Shown here piece after piece: positions 36,859 through 45,444 of a stretch of DNA of 64,000 nt. The notes beneath the pieces are model-generated. The model did not search any database and was not told where the DNA came from. It saw only the letters and a list, made by a program, of their open reading frames with translations. This stretch comes from Micromonospora sp. DSM 45708 (GTDB lineage: Bacteria; Actinomycetota; Actinomycetes; Mycobacteriales; Micromonosporaceae). The position numbers and the translations under genes are program-made. Position 1 is the first letter of the stretch. Each line of letters opens with the position of its first letter. Location: contig NZ_CP154796.1 in NCBI RefSeq assembly GCF_039566955.1, positions 2,914,001 through 2,978,000 of the forward strand, in the 5' to 3' direction.

Positions 36859-38046
36859 ATGCCGGAGGCGTCCGGATCGGTGTCGCGTGCCCTGCGCACG
36901 GCACCACCCGACCAGTTGGCGGAGACCGCGGACGCGGTGCTGCGCCACACGCTCGGCGCCGCGCGTGCGGAGGTGTTCGTCGCCGACTACCGTTCCAGCG
37001 GGCTGTGGCCGGTGCTGGATCCGGAGCGCCCGGACGGCGGCCCACTCCGTTCCCACGGTGTGGCGCAGCGCTGCTTCAGCAGCCAGGAGCCGGTGTTGGA
37101 CACCGCGGACGACGGCCGGTGCCGTGCCTACCTGCCGCTGTCGGTGTGGGGCGAACGGCTCGGGGTGCTGATGGTCGATCTGCCCGCCGTGCCGGACGCG
37201 GCGACGGTGGCGGCGGCCCGCGACGCCGCCGGCGACCTGGCGGTGGCGATCCGGGCGGCCGACCGGGAGACCGACCGCTACCGTCGGGCGCGTCGCCGGG
37301 AGCGGCTCAGCATGGCCGCCGAGATGCAGTGGGACCTGCTGCCGGGGCGCAGCGTCCGGCACGGTGACGTGCTGCTGGCCGGGCAACTCGAACCGGCGTA
37401 CACGGTGGGCGGTGACCACTTCGACTGGTCCGTCGACGGGGACCGGCTCACCGTGACGGTGCTCAACGGCGCCGGCAACGGGCTGTCCGCGTCCCTGCTC
37501 ACCGCCGTGACCGTCAACGCGATGCGCAACGCGCGCCGCTCCGGCGGCAGCCTGGTGGAGCAGGCGGAGCTGGCCTCCGACACGATCTTCTACCAGCACC
37601 GGGGGAGCCGGCACGTGGCCACGCTGCTGTTGGAGCTGGACGGGCGGCGGGGCGTGGTCCGGGCGGTGGACGCCGGTTCCCCGCACGTGCTGCGGCTGCG
37701 CGGCGGCCGGGTCACCCCGGTCACATTGGACCAGCAGTTGCCGCTGGGCATGTTCGCCGAGACGCGTTACGCGGTGCAGGAGTTCGGTCTGGAGCCGGGC
37801 GACCGGCTCTTCGTGGTCAGCGACGGGGTGTACGCGGCGGAGCCGGACGAGCAGGAGCCCTACGGCACGCGGGCGATGGCGCGGGCGATGCGGTCCACTC
37901 GGTTGCAGCCGGCCACCGAGGCAGTTGGTACGGTGATGCGCGAACTGCACGCGTACCATGCCGACGCGGATCTCCGCGACGACGCGGTCGTCGTCTGCCT
38001 GGACTGGCGCGGTTCCAGCCGGCCGGACGACGCCTCGCGGCGGTGA
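36859..38046 (+). CDS. SpoIIE/RsbU-type PP2C phosphatase with GAF-like N-terminus
   Basis: A 395-residue serine phosphatase of the partner-switching type. The N-terminal 150 or so residues resemble a GAF sensor (VFVADYRSSGLWPVLDP ... YLPLSVWGERLGVLMVDLP). The C-terminal PP2C_SIIE domain (GDVLLAGQLEPAYTVGGDHFDW ... DRLFVVSDGVYAAEPDEQ) shows the metal-binding Asp residues. A GGAGG six bases before the ATG at 36859 fixes the start. It likely dephosphorylates a STAS-domain antagonist to release a sigma factor; no such antagonist is adjacent. It overlaps the MarR gene (GTGA). Confidence 0.85.
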   Translation: MPEASGSVSRALRTAPPDQLAETADAVLRHTLGAARAEVFVADYRSSGLWPVLDPERPDGGPLRSHGVAQRCFSSQEPVLDTADDGRCRAYLPLSVWGERLGVLMVDLPAVPDAATVAAARDAAGDLAVAIRAADRETDRYRRARRRERLSMAAEMQWDLLPGRSVRHGDVLLAGQLEPAYTVGGDHFDWSVDGDRLTVTVLNGAGNGLSASLLTAVTVNAMRNARRSGGSLVEQAELASDTIFYQHRGSRHVATLLLELDGRRGVVRAVDAGSPHVLRLRGGRVTPVTLDQQLPLGMFAETRYAVQEFGLEPGDRLFVVSDGVYAAEPDEQEPYGTRAMARAMRSTRLQPATEAVGTVMRELHAYHADADLRDDAVVVCLDWRGSSRPDDASRR

Positions 38047-38564
38047 CCGGAGCGGCGGGGCGAACACGAGCGGGACGATCGCAGGGGACAACGGTGGAGC
38101 GACCTCCGAATCTTGCCGCGGCCGTCGAGGCGGCTGCCGAGGCGCTCGTCGGTGTGCTCGACTCGGCCACCTCGCGGCACAACCTCAGCGTCTCGCCCAC
38201 CCAGTTGCGGGTGCTGTCGCTGATCATGTCGCACCCCGACACCAACGTGAACCGGCTGGCCGAGCTGCTGGACGTGGTGCCCTCGTCGGCGAGCCGGCTC
38301 TGCGACCGGTTGGAGGCGGTGGGGTTGCTGCGCCGGGTCGCCGACCCGCGGGACCGGCGCGAGGTGCGGCTCCTGCCCACGAACGCGGCGGAGTCGCTGC
38401 TGCGCGAGTTGCAGGAGCGGCGGCACCGGGCGGTGCAGGCGGTGCTCGACCGGATGCCCAACCGGGTGCAGCACGAGTTGTTGCTGGCGTTGCTGGCGTT
38501 CGGTCAGGCGGCGAGCGTGACCGCGCCGCAGGCCGGTTCCGACTCCACCGCCCGCACGGCCTGA
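38043..38564 (+). CDS. MarR-family transcriptional regulator
   Basis: A MarR-type winged-helix protein (173 residues from the GTG at 38043, or 156 from the GTG at 38094, which has GGGGA upstream). The DNA-binding core is PTQLRVLSLIMSHPDTN ... VVPSSASRLCDRLEAVGLL, and the wing is DPRDRREVRL. The overlap with the phosphatase gene suggests one regulatory unit in which the phosphatase signals and the MarR protein acts on transcription. The later GTG is equally plausible as start. Confidence 0.82.
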   Translation: MTGAAGRTRAGRSQGTTVERPPNLAAAVEAAAEALVGVLDSATSRHNLSVSPTQLRVLSLIMSHPDTNVNRLAELLDVVPSSASRLCDRLEAVGLLRRVADPRDRREVRLLPTNAAESLLRELQERRHRAVQAVLDRMPNRVQHELLLALLAFGQAASVTAPQAGSDSTARTA

Positions 38565-38683
38565 CCAGCGCGCCCGTCCGCTCCATCACTATCCTAGGAC
38601 GCTCTACGCGATGTGACGGTCCCCACCGTCGCCACGCTGAGCAGCCACGCAGCACGGCACCGGGGACGGAGCGGGAAGCCCGA

Positions 38684-38689
38684 TATAGT
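38684..38689 (+). promoter_or_regulatory. Predicted -10 element for the phosphatidyltransferase-led cluster
   Basis: TATAGT is one of the best -10 matches in the 292-base gap before the CDP-alcohol phosphatidyltransferase gene and would give a leader of about 165 nt containing a long inverted repeat. Confidence 0.45.
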
Positions 38690-38719
38690 GGCAGCGCAAC
38701 TGGCCGGCCCGTGATCGCA

Positions 38720-38761
38720 GCGATCCCGGGCCGCATCGGGAAGGTCCCAGCCCGGGATCGC
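38720..38761 (+). repeat. Inverted repeat in the leader of the phosphatidyltransferase gene
   Basis: GCGATCCCGGGC and GCCCGGGATCGC form a perfect 12-bp stem around an 18-base loop, within the predicted leader and 96 bases before the start codon. It may be a regulatory RNA hairpin or an operator. It is not followed by a T-run and is far from an upstream stop, so it is unlikely to be a simple terminator. Confidence 0.55.
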
Positions 38762-38856
38762 AGAAGCTGCCGGCGTCTGACCGGCCGGCAACGCGCACGT
38801 TCCTCCGGCGGCCGTTCGTTCGGCTGCCGGACCGTGCTGCGGAGGGAGGGTGAGGG

Positions 38857-39492
38857 GTGTCGCGTCGGCCGGCTCCAGAGGAGCACCCGGGGGATGCGGC
38901 GACGGTCGCGGCGGATCGCGTCCTCACGTTGCCGAACCTGATCAGCTTCGTCCGGCTGCTGGGCGTGCCGCTGTTCCTCTACCTCTTCCTGGTGGTCCGC
39001 GCCGACGTGGTCGCCATCGTGGTGCTGGCCGTGGGCGGCACCAGCGACTGGGTGGACGGCTGGATCGCCCGTCGCCTGCGACAGGTGAGCCGGTTGGGGG
39101 AGCTGCTGGACCCGCTGGCCGACCGGCTGTACATCCTCGCCACGTTGCTCGCGTTCACCGCCCGGGACGTGGTGCCCTGGCAGTTCACCGCGGCGCTGCT
39201 GGCCCGGGAGCTGCTGCTGCTCGGCTCGCTGGGGGTGCTGCGCCGGTACGGCTACGGCCCGCCGCCGGTGCACTACGTGGGCAAGACCGCGACGTTCCTG
39301 CTGCTGGCGGCGTTCCCGCTCCTGCTGCTCGCCGACGCCGCGCCGGGCGTGGCCACCGCCGCCGGGGCGATCGGCTGGGGGCTGGCCTGGTGGGGCCTGG
39401 TCCTCTACTGGGCCGCCGGGGCGATGTACGTGGTGCAGGCGCGCCGGCTGGTGCGGGCGATGCGGGCCCGGCGCGCGGGAGCGCCGGCGTGA
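38857..39492 (+). CDS. CDP-alcohol phosphatidyltransferase
   Basis: A 211-residue membrane enzyme that transfers a phosphatidyl group from CDP-diacylglycerol to an alcohol such as glycerol phosphate or inositol phosphate. The CDP-OH-P motif D-x2-D-G-x2-A-R-x8-G-x3-D-x3-D is intact: SDWVDGWIARRLRQVSRLG, then LLDPLAD. Several hydrophobic helices follow. It opens a run of closely spaced or overlapping genes (DUF881, small basic protein, DUF881, then gcvH), starting with a stop/start overlap into the first DUF881 gene. The exact alcohol acceptor cannot be told. Confidence 0.88.
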   Translation: MSRRPAPEEHPGDAATVAADRVLTLPNLISFVRLLGVPLFLYLFLVVRADVVAIVVLAVGGTSDWVDGWIARRLRQVSRLGELLDPLADRLYILATLLAFTARDVVPWQFTAALLARELLLLGSLGVLRRYGYGPPPVHYVGKTATFLLLAAFPLLLLADAAPGVATAAGAIGWGLAWWGLVLYWAAGAMYVVQARRLVRAMRARRAGAPA

Positions 39493-40439
39493 CGGCGGCG
39501 CCGCCGCGGGACGGGGAACGCGACCCGTCGGCGCGGGTGTACGCACCGGACTTCCTGACCGAACTGTTCCGTAATCCGCTGGACCCGGGGTACGGGGACG
39601 CCGCGGCGCGGCGTGCGACCGGCCCGGTGTCCCGGGTGCGGCAGGTGCTGGCCCGACCGGTGGGTCTGGTGGTCCTGGCGGTGATCGGGTTCCTGTTCGC
39701 GGTGGCGTACCAGGAGACGATGGCGGAGGAGCCGAGTCGGGCGACGGCGCGGGCCGGGTTGATCGCGGAGATCAAGCAGCGGGAGGCGGAGACCGACCGG
39801 TTGACCCAGCGGGCCGAGCAGTTGCGTGAGGAGGTCGGCCGGCAGCGGGACGCGGCGTTGAGCGGCTCGCAGGCGTCCCGGTTGCGCACTCTTGAGGCGG
39901 GGACCGGTCTGGGGCGGGTGCGGGGCGACGGTGTGGTGGTGCGGTTGGTGGACGCGCCGCGTGACAAGGACGCGGTCACGGGTGCGGAGGCGGGCCCGTC
40001 GCAGGTGTTGTACTCGGACCTGCAGAAGGTGGCGAACGGTCTGTGGGCGGCGGGCGCGGAGGCCGTGGCGATCAACGGGCAGCGGCTGACGGCGACGTCG
40101 ACGATCCGGCAGGCCGGTGAGGCGATCCTGGTGGACTACCGGCCGGTGACGAGTCCGTACGAGGTGCAGGCGATCGGGCCGGGGTCGATGCGGGACCGGT
40201 TCGACGAGGGTCGGGCGGCGGCGTTGATGCGTGAGGTCGCGAAGACGACGGGGTTGTCGTTCGGGGTGAAGGAGGTCGACGACCTCACCCTGCCGGCGGC
40301 TCCTGAGCCACGGCTACGCTACGCCGAGCCGTCGGCGAGTCCGAGTCCGGTGCCGTCGGGTTCGGGTGTCGCGGGCTCGTCCAGTCCCGGGCCGTCCGGC
40401 TCGGGTGTTTCTCCCAGTCCCTCCGGAGGTGGCCGATGA
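39489..40439 (+). CDS. DUF881 membrane-anchored coiled-coil protein, first copy
   Basis: A 316-residue protein with a cytoplasmic N-terminus, one transmembrane helix (about residues 58-76), a coiled coil (EIKQREAETDRLTQRAEQL) and the DUF881 domain (GDGVVVRLVDAP ... AINGQRLTATSTIRQAG ... ILVDY). The C-terminus is a Ser/Pro/Gly-rich tail with repeated SPSPVPSGSG-like units. DUF881 proteins cluster with small-basic-protein genes and are thought to act in division or envelope processes. GTG start overlaps the preceding stop. Confidence 0.85.
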   Translation: MTAAPPRDGERDPSARVYAPDFLTELFRNPLDPGYGDAAARRATGPVSRVRQVLARPVGLVVLAVIGFLFAVAYQETMAEEPSRATARAGLIAEIKQREAETDRLTQRAEQLREEVGRQRDAALSGSQASRLRTLEAGTGLGRVRGDGVVVRLVDAPRDKDAVTGAEAGPSQVLYSDLQKVANGLWAAGAEAVAINGQRLTATSTIRQAGEAILVDYRPVTSPYEVQAIGPGSMRDRFDEGRAAALMREVAKTTGLSFGVKEVDDLTLPAAPEPRLRYAEPSASPSPVPSGSGVAGSSSPGPSGSGVSPSPSGGGR

Positions 40440-40768
40440 TCGCGGTGCTGGCGTTGCTCGCCGGGGTGGTGCTGGGGGTGTATCTGGACCCCACGGTGCC
40501 GGCGGCGTTGCAGCCGTATCTGCCGATCGCGGTGGTGGCCGCGTTGGACGCGGTGTTCGGTGGGGTGCGGGCGAAGCTGGACCGGATCTTCGACGACAAG
40601 CAGTTCGTGGTGTCGTTCATCTCGAACGTGCTGGTGGCGGGGCTGATCGTGTATCTGGGTGACCAGTTGGGGGTGGGCGGTCAGTTGTCCACCGGTGTGG
40701 TGGTCGTGCTCGGGGTGCGCATCTTCGGGAATGTGGCGGCGATCCGCCGGCACCTGTTCCGGGCGTAG
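40436..40768 (+). CDS. Small basic membrane protein (DUF1290/Sbp)
   Basis: A 110-residue, strongly hydrophobic protein with three membrane segments and the family core AALDAVFGGVRAKLDRIFDDKQF. DUF1290 proteins always accompany DUF881 genes in Gram-positive bacteria and are linked to cell division in Bacillus and Mycobacterium. Its ATG overlaps the end of the first DUF881 gene. Confidence 0.9.
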   Translation: MIAVLALLAGVVLGVYLDPTVPAALQPYLPIAVVAALDAVFGGVRAKLDRIFDDKQFVVSFISNVLVAGLIVYLGDQLGVGGQLSTGVVVVLGVRIFGNVAAIRRHLFRA

Positions 40769-40778
40769 GTTGGTGGCG

Positions 40779-41687
40779 ATGAGCGAGGAGCACAGGGAGA
40801 CGGGTACGGGTTGGCCGTCGCCGGCGGGGCCGGAGCGGCCGGCGGGTCCGGCGGGTGAGCCGGACCCGCGTCCGGACGCGCCCGATCCGGACGAGTTGAG
40901 CCCGTTGGCGCCGGTCGAGCCGGTCGAGCGGGAGGACGTGCCGGCGCCGGCGGAGGAGCCGGGGGCCGCGGCGGATCGTGCGCCGGTGTCCCGGCGGTTG
41001 ACGTCGGCGGGCGCGATGATCGCGGTGCTGCTGGCGTTGTTGGGGTTCACGTTGGTGGTGCAGTTGAAGACGACGTCGACGGATCCGACGCTCGCGGCGA
41101 CGCGGGAGGAGGACCTGGTCCGGATCTCGTCGGATCTGGATTCGCGGGAGCGGCGGCTGCGGCAGGACATCGAGGCGTTGGAGGAGAGTCAGCGCCAGTT
41201 GCGCTCGGGTGAGCAGGGTCGGCAGGCGGCGTTGGAGGAGGCGACGCGGCGGGCGGACGAGCTGGGCATCCTGGCGGGGACGCTGCCGGCGGTGGGCCCG
41301 GGGCTGGAGGTGCGGTTCTCGGGGCCGGACAAGGCGATGTCGTCGACGCGGATCCTGGACGCGGTGCAGGAGTTGCGGGGTGCCGGCGCGGAGGCGATGC
41401 AGATCCAGGGTGCGGACGGCACCGCGGTGCGGATCATCGCGTCGACGTATTTCGTGGACGCGTCGGGTGGGGGTCTGGTGGTGGACGGGCGGCGGTTGAA
41501 CGGTCCGTACACGATCCTGGTGATCGGTGACCCGGCGACGATGCGTACGGCGTTGAACATTCCGGGCGGGGTGGTCTCATCGGTGCGGGACGCCGCCGGT
41601 AACGTGACGTCCGAGGATCGTGAGGTTGTGGAGGTTTCGCAGCTGCACGCGCCGATCAAGCTGGACCATGCCCGGCCGGTTTCCTGA
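40779..41687 (+). CDS. DUF881 membrane-anchored coiled-coil protein, second copy
   Basis: A 302-residue paralogue of the protein encoded at 39489. It has an acidic Pro-rich cytoplasmic tail of about 75 residues, one membrane helix (AGAMIAVLLALLGFTLVVQL), a coiled coil (SDLDSRERRLRQDIEALEE) and the DUF881 fold (GPGLEVRFSGPD ... STRILDAVQELRGAGAEAM). The two copies flank the small basic protein gene, the usual layout of this cluster in actinobacteria. Confidence 0.87.
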   Translation: MSEEHRETGTGWPSPAGPERPAGPAGEPDPRPDAPDPDELSPLAPVEPVEREDVPAPAEEPGAAADRAPVSRRLTSAGAMIAVLLALLGFTLVVQLKTTSTDPTLAATREEDLVRISSDLDSRERRLRQDIEALEESQRQLRSGEQGRQAALEEATRRADELGILAGTLPAVGPGLEVRFSGPDKAMSSTRILDAVQELRGAGAEAMQIQGADGTAVRIIASTYFVDASGGGLVVDGRRLNGPYTILVIGDPATMRTALNIPGGVVSSVRDAAGNVTSEDREVVEVSQLHAPIKLDHARPVS

Positions 41688-41742
41688 CCGGTCGCGGCCC
41701 GCGCCGGTTCTCCCGGTGCACCGATGACGAAGGACGCAGTTG

Positions 41743-42123
41743 GTGATTCCTGAGGATCTGCGGTACACCGCCGAGCACGAGTGGGTCGTCGGTGGTGACG
41801 GTGGTGTCGTCCGCGTCGGTATCACGCACTTCGCGCAGGACGCCCTGGGTGACATCGTGTTCGTGCAGCTGCCGGACCCCGGTGCGGTGGTGGCGGCCGG
41901 TGAGTCGCTGGGGGAGATCGAGTCGACGAAGAGCGTGTCGGAGATCTACGCGCCGTTGGGCGGCACGGTGTCGGCGCGCAACGAGGCGTTGGTCGACACA
42001 CCGGAGGTGATCAACACGGATCCGTACGGTGCGGGTTGGTTGGTGGAGATCACTCCGGATGATCCGGCGGCGGTCGAGGGTCTGTTGACCGCTGACGCGT
42101 ACCGCGAGCTCACCGAGAGCTGA
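41743..42123 (+). CDS. gcvH: Glycine cleavage system H protein
   Basis: A 126-residue lipoyl carrier that shuttles the aminomethyl group from P to T protein in glycine cleavage. The lipoylated lysine is Lys63 in ESTKSVSEIY, and the N-terminal YTAEHEWV is typical. A GAAGGA box fits the GTG at 41743 (spacing 8) better than the TTG one codon upstream. The P-protein gene lies about 8 kb downstream behind a glycine riboswitch; the T-protein gene is not in the window. In actinobacteria gcvH commonly sits beside garA. Confidence 0.93.
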   Translation: MIPEDLRYTAEHEWVVGGDGGVVRVGITHFAQDALGDIVFVQLPDPGAVVAAGESLGEIESTKSVSEIYAPLGGTVSARNEALVDTPEVINTDPYGAGWLVEITPDDPAAVEGLLTADAYRELTES

Positions 42124-42164
42124 GTTCGTGTCGTGCCGGGCGGCGGTTGGTTCCGCGCGTCCGG

Positions 42165-42193
42165 TTGCCCTGCATTTCGGCGCTGGCTAGGCT
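42165..42193 (+). promoter_or_regulatory. Predicted sigma-70-type promoter for garA
   Basis: TTGCCC (42165-42170), 17 bases and TAGGCT (42188-42193) match the same pattern as the promoter at 8247, giving a leader of about 140 nt before garA. Confidence 0.5.
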
Positions 42194-42339
42194 CGCCCAG
42201 TCGACCGAGAACCCAATAGTTTGAGCGTTGCGGAATGCGCCTTCCCGGGCATGGGGAGCCAGCCGCCGGGTGTGGGTTCGCCCGGCGGCCAGACCCGCCA
42301 TTCCCCGACGCCGACCGAACAGATCCGTGAGGTGGTCCC

Positions 42340-42792
42340 ATGACGCGGCCCGACGACGAGTTCCCCCCGCTCGACGTCACTTCGACGCTCAATCTCGGTT
42401 CGCTCGACGAAGTGCTGGAGGGGCCGGACACCGATGTGGTGCCGAGCCGCATGTCCGGTTCGTTGCCGCCGGGAATGGCGTTGCTGGTGGTTCGGCGGGG
42501 CCCGAATGCGGGTGCCCGGTTCCTGTTGGATCACGATGTGACGACCAGTGGTCGGCACCCGGACAGTGACATCTTCCTCGACGACGTGACGGTGTCGCGG
42601 CGGCATGCGGAGTTCCACCGGGACGGTGGCACGTTCACGGTGCGGGATGTGGGCAGCCTGAACGGCACGTACGTGAATCGTGAGCGGGTCGAGGCGGCGA
42701 CGTTGAGCAACGGTGACGAGGTGCAGATCGGCAAGTTCCGGGTGGTGTTCATCGCCGGTCCGCGCCCGGAGGAGGAGGCCGGCCGGGGGTGA
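42340..42792 (+). CDS. garA: FHA-domain regulator, GarA/OdhI family
   Basis: A 150-residue phosphopeptide-binding protein that in mycobacteria and corynebacteria inhibits 2-oxoglutarate dehydrogenase and glutamate dehydrogenase, controlled by PknB/PknG. The N-terminus has a threonine-bearing segment (DVTSTLNLGSLDEVL) in the position of the phosphorylated ETTS motif, here altered. The FHA core follows (TSGRHPDSDIFLDDVTVSRRHAEF ... SLNGTYVN, cited in parts). GAGGTGG precedes the ATG. It overlaps the ftsR gene. Confidence 0.87.
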   Translation: MTRPDDEFPPLDVTSTLNLGSLDEVLEGPDTDVVPSRMSGSLPPGMALLVVRRGPNAGARFLLDHDVTTSGRHPDSDIFLDDVTVSRRHAEFHRDGGTFTVRDVGSLNGTYVNRERVEAATLSNGDEVQIGKFRVVFIAGPRPEEEAGRG

Positions 42793-43544
42793 ACGAGCCT
42801 GCGGCTTCGAGGCCGGCCGGGGCGGCGCGTGCGCCTGCGCTGATGAGTATCGGCGAGGTGTTGGCGCAGTTGCGGGCGGAGTTTCCGGACGTGACGATCT
42901 CGAAGTTGCGGTTCCTGGAGGCCGAGGGCCTGGTGGAGCCGCAGCGGACGCCGTCGGGTTACCGGAAGTACGGCTGGGACGACGTGGCGCGGTTGCGGTT
43001 CGTGTTGGCCGCGCAGCGGGATCAGTATCTGCCGTTGCGGGTGATCCGGGATCAGTTGGCGCAGTGGGACGGCTCGGATGTGCCGTCGGGGCGGGCGCGG
43101 CCGAATCTGGTGGCGGTCGGTCCGGGTGGCGTGGTGCCGGGTCGGGAGTCGGCGGAGCCGGTGGAGTCGCCGGAGGTGCGGCTGGGCCGGGCGGAGTTGA
43201 TCGCCCGCAGCGGGGTCGACGAGTCGACGTTGGTCGAGTTGGAGCGGCTCGGTGTGCTGGTGTCGGATCCGCCGGGGTGGTACGACGCGGATGCGTTGAT
43301 CATCGCGAGTGCGGTGGCGGGGTTGGCGGCGTACGGGTTCCAGCCGCGGCATCTGCGGGCGTACCGGTCGGCGGCGGATCGGGAGGTCGGTCTGTTCGCG
43401 CAGTTGGTGGCGCCGTTGGCGCGGCAGAGTGATCCGGCGGCGCGGGCGCGGGCGGCGGAGACGGCGCGGGAGTTGATGGCGTTGTCGCAGCAGTTGCACG
43501 CGGCGTTGGTGCGGGTGGGGCTGCGGTCGACGTTGGGTCGGTGA
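42789..43544 (+). CDS. ftsR: MerR-type regulator, FtsR family
   Basis: A 251-residue MerR-family DNA-binding protein. The winged helix is ISKLRFLEAEGLVEPQRTPS...YRKYGWDDVARLRFV (residues about 38-75), and a long C-terminal region is rich in Arg/Ala. The homologue in Corynebacterium (FtsR) activates the division gene ftsZ. The position after garA and before a bifunctional-nuclease gene and a second MerR gene is the usual actinobacterial order. The GTG overlaps the garA stop. Confidence 0.82.
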   Translation: MNEPAASRPAGAARAPALMSIGEVLAQLRAEFPDVTISKLRFLEAEGLVEPQRTPSGYRKYGWDDVARLRFVLAAQRDQYLPLRVIRDQLAQWDGSDVPSGRARPNLVAVGPGGVVPGRESAEPVESPEVRLGRAELIARSGVDESTLVELERLGVLVSDPPGWYDADALIIASAVAGLAAYGFQPRHLRAYRSAADREVGLFAQLVAPLARQSDPAARARAAETARELMALSQQLHAALVRVGLRSTLGR

Positions 43545-43760
43545 GGTGGTCGGTGGGGGTCGGGTGCCGGTGGGTGCCCGGCCCCTTTCGTCGTGGGTGG
43601 GCGCGGAAAGATCGGGCGGGGGTGGGCGTGTCGTAGGCTTGCCGGGGTAAGCCCGTCTGTCGAGGCGTGGTGCACGTAGCGCGTGGGACTCTCGCGTCCT
43701 GGTCCGTGTACCGTGCAGGGAAGGGCGCGGTGCGCAGGTGACGACGACACGGAGGCGGCG

Positions 43761-44225
43761 GTGCGCGAGCTGAGCGTGGTCGGAGTTCGGGTGGAGTTGC
43801 CGAGCAACCAGCCGATCGTCCTGCTGCGGGAGGTCGAGGGGGACCGCTATCTGCCGATCTGGATCGGCGCGGTCGAGGCGACGGCCATCGCCTATGAGCA
43901 GCAGGGGGTCAAGCCGGCGCGGCCGTTGACGCATGATCTTCTGCGGGATGTGTTGGCGGCGTTGCAGGCGCCGTTGCAGGCGGTGGAGATCACCGAGTTG
44001 AAGGAGAACGTCTTCTACGCGGACCTGCTGCTGGGTGACGGGGTGCGGGTGTCGGCGCGGCCGAGTGACTCCATCGCGTTGGCGTTGCGGGTGGGTGCGC
44101 CGATTCGTTGTGCGGAGCAGGTCCTGAGTGAGGCGGGGATCGTGATTCCGGACGAGCAGGAGGACGAGGTGGAGAAGTTCCGGGAGTTCCTGGAGCAGGT
44201 GCGTCCGGAGGATTTCGCGGGCTGA
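43761..44225 (+). CDS. Bifunctional nuclease domain protein (DUF151)
   Basis: A 154-residue protein with the DUF151 fold seen along its length: LPSNQPIVLLREVEGDRYLPIWIG ... PLTHDLL ... ENVFYADLLL ... RPSDSIALALRVGAPI (cited in short parts). The family is annotated as a bifunctional DNase/RNase from a plant homologue; its bacterial role is unclear. GGAGG lies before the GTG at 43761. It stands between two MerR-family genes. Confidence 0.87.
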   Translation: MRELSVVGVRVELPSNQPIVLLREVEGDRYLPIWIGAVEATAIAYEQQGVKPARPLTHDLLRDVLAALQAPLQAVEITELKENVFYADLLLGDGVRVSARPSDSIALALRVGAPIRCAEQVLSEAGIVIPDEQEDEVEKFREFLEQVRPEDFAG

Positions 44226-44436
44226 CCGGTGGCCGGCCGGGTGGCCGGGGGTGCGCGGCGGTGGTTGTCACGGTGGTGGCGGCTGGCCGCCGTGTGTGCT
44301 GTCGTGGTTCGGTGGCGCGGCGTGTCGGGTGTCTCCTGTCGGCGTTGTCGGTGGCGCGGCGTTAGGGTTGCCGTGTCGAGGGGTGCGCGTACGGGGAAGT
44401 CGACGTGGCACCGCACGGGCGGGGAGGTTGGTCCGG

Positions 44437-45027
44437 ATGCACGAGCCGCGGGATCCTGGTCCGAATTCGGAGCAGCAGGCGGGTGTGGGGCCCGAGTCGT
44501 TCGGTGACGGCGAGGTGGGTTACCGGGGTGTGACCGCGTGTTCGGCGGTGGGCATCAGTTACCGGCAGTTGGACTACTGGGCGCGGACGTCGCTGGTGGT
44601 GCCGAGTGTGCGGGACGCGTCGGGTTCGGGGACGTCCCGGTTGTATTCGTTCCGCGACCTGGTGGTGTTGAAGGTCGTGAAGCGGTTGTTGGATGCCGGG
44701 GTGTCGTTGCAGAACATCCGTCGGGCGATCGAGGCGTTGCGGTCGCGTGGGGTGGACGATCTGGCGGGCATCACGTTGATCTCCGATGGGACGACGGTGT
44801 ACGAGTGCCGGTCGCCGGAGGAGGTGGTCGATCTGTTGCAGGGTGGCCAGGGCGTGTTCGGCATCGCGATCGGTGGGGCGTTCAAGGAGATCCAGGGTTC
44901 GTTGTCGCATCTGCCGGCGGAGCCGGTGGGTGGGTCGGGTCGGGAGGTTCCGGTGGAGCCGGAGCCGGAGGCGGATTCGGTGGGGGACGAGTTGGCGGCG
45001 CGTCGTGCGCGGCGTCGGGCCGGGTGA
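44437..45027 (+). CDS. MerR-family transcriptional regulator (second in cluster)
   Basis: A 196-residue MerR-type protein with the winged helix GVTACSAVGISYRQLDYWARTSLV (residues about 31-54, quoted at its limit in two parts: GVTACSAVGISYR and QLDYWARTSLV), a RLYSFRDLVVLKV wing and a dimer helix. The C-terminal part is Glu/Pro-rich. GGGGAGG precedes the ATG at 44437, and a TAGGGT -10 lies at 44363. Such proteins next to ftsR/DUF151 genes are conserved in actinobacteria, but the targets are unknown. Confidence 0.82.
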   Translation: MHEPRDPGPNSEQQAGVGPESFGDGEVGYRGVTACSAVGISYRQLDYWARTSLVVPSVRDASGSGTSRLYSFRDLVVLKVVKRLLDAGVSLQNIRRAIEALRSRGVDDLAGITLISDGTTVYECRSPEEVVDLLQGGQGVFGIAIGGAFKEIQGSLSHLPAEPVGGSGREVPVEPEPEADSVGDELAARRARRRAG

Positions 45028-45444
45028 TTCGTCAGCGTCTCGTATGTGGGATCGCGTCGTGGCTTTTCGGCCCGGCGCGATCTGTCGTTTGATGACGGTG
45101 CGTGGTCGTGGTGGGGTGTGCGGGGTGGGTCCGGGGGTCGGTGTCGGGTCGCGTCGGTGGTGGGCGGGATGTGCGCAGGTCGCGATGGGTAGCCGCGCAG
45201 TGTCCGAAAGAGACGGTGGGTGGGCCGGATGGGTGGGGTGGGTGCGTCGCCTCGGGCCGTTTCGTTGACTGTCCGTAGTTGAGGGTTGTCGGGATTCTGA
45301 TAGGGCCGGCGTGAACGGTGGCGGCGGGCACGCTATGGTCCGTCACTGTCGTCGACGTGTTGATGTCACGGTGTGTGATGTTGCGTCGACTGGCGTTGTC
45401 CCTGCCGCGGCGTTGCCGCGGACCCCTTGGCGGAAGGACCGAGC
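45028..45444 (+). other. Gene-free region before the globin genes
   Basis: About 417 bases, strongly G/T-rich on the + strand, with no convincing gene. A TATGGT -10-like element at 45334-45339 lies about 105 bases before the first globin gene and is the best promoter candidate. I see no regulator binding site. Confidence 0.4.
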
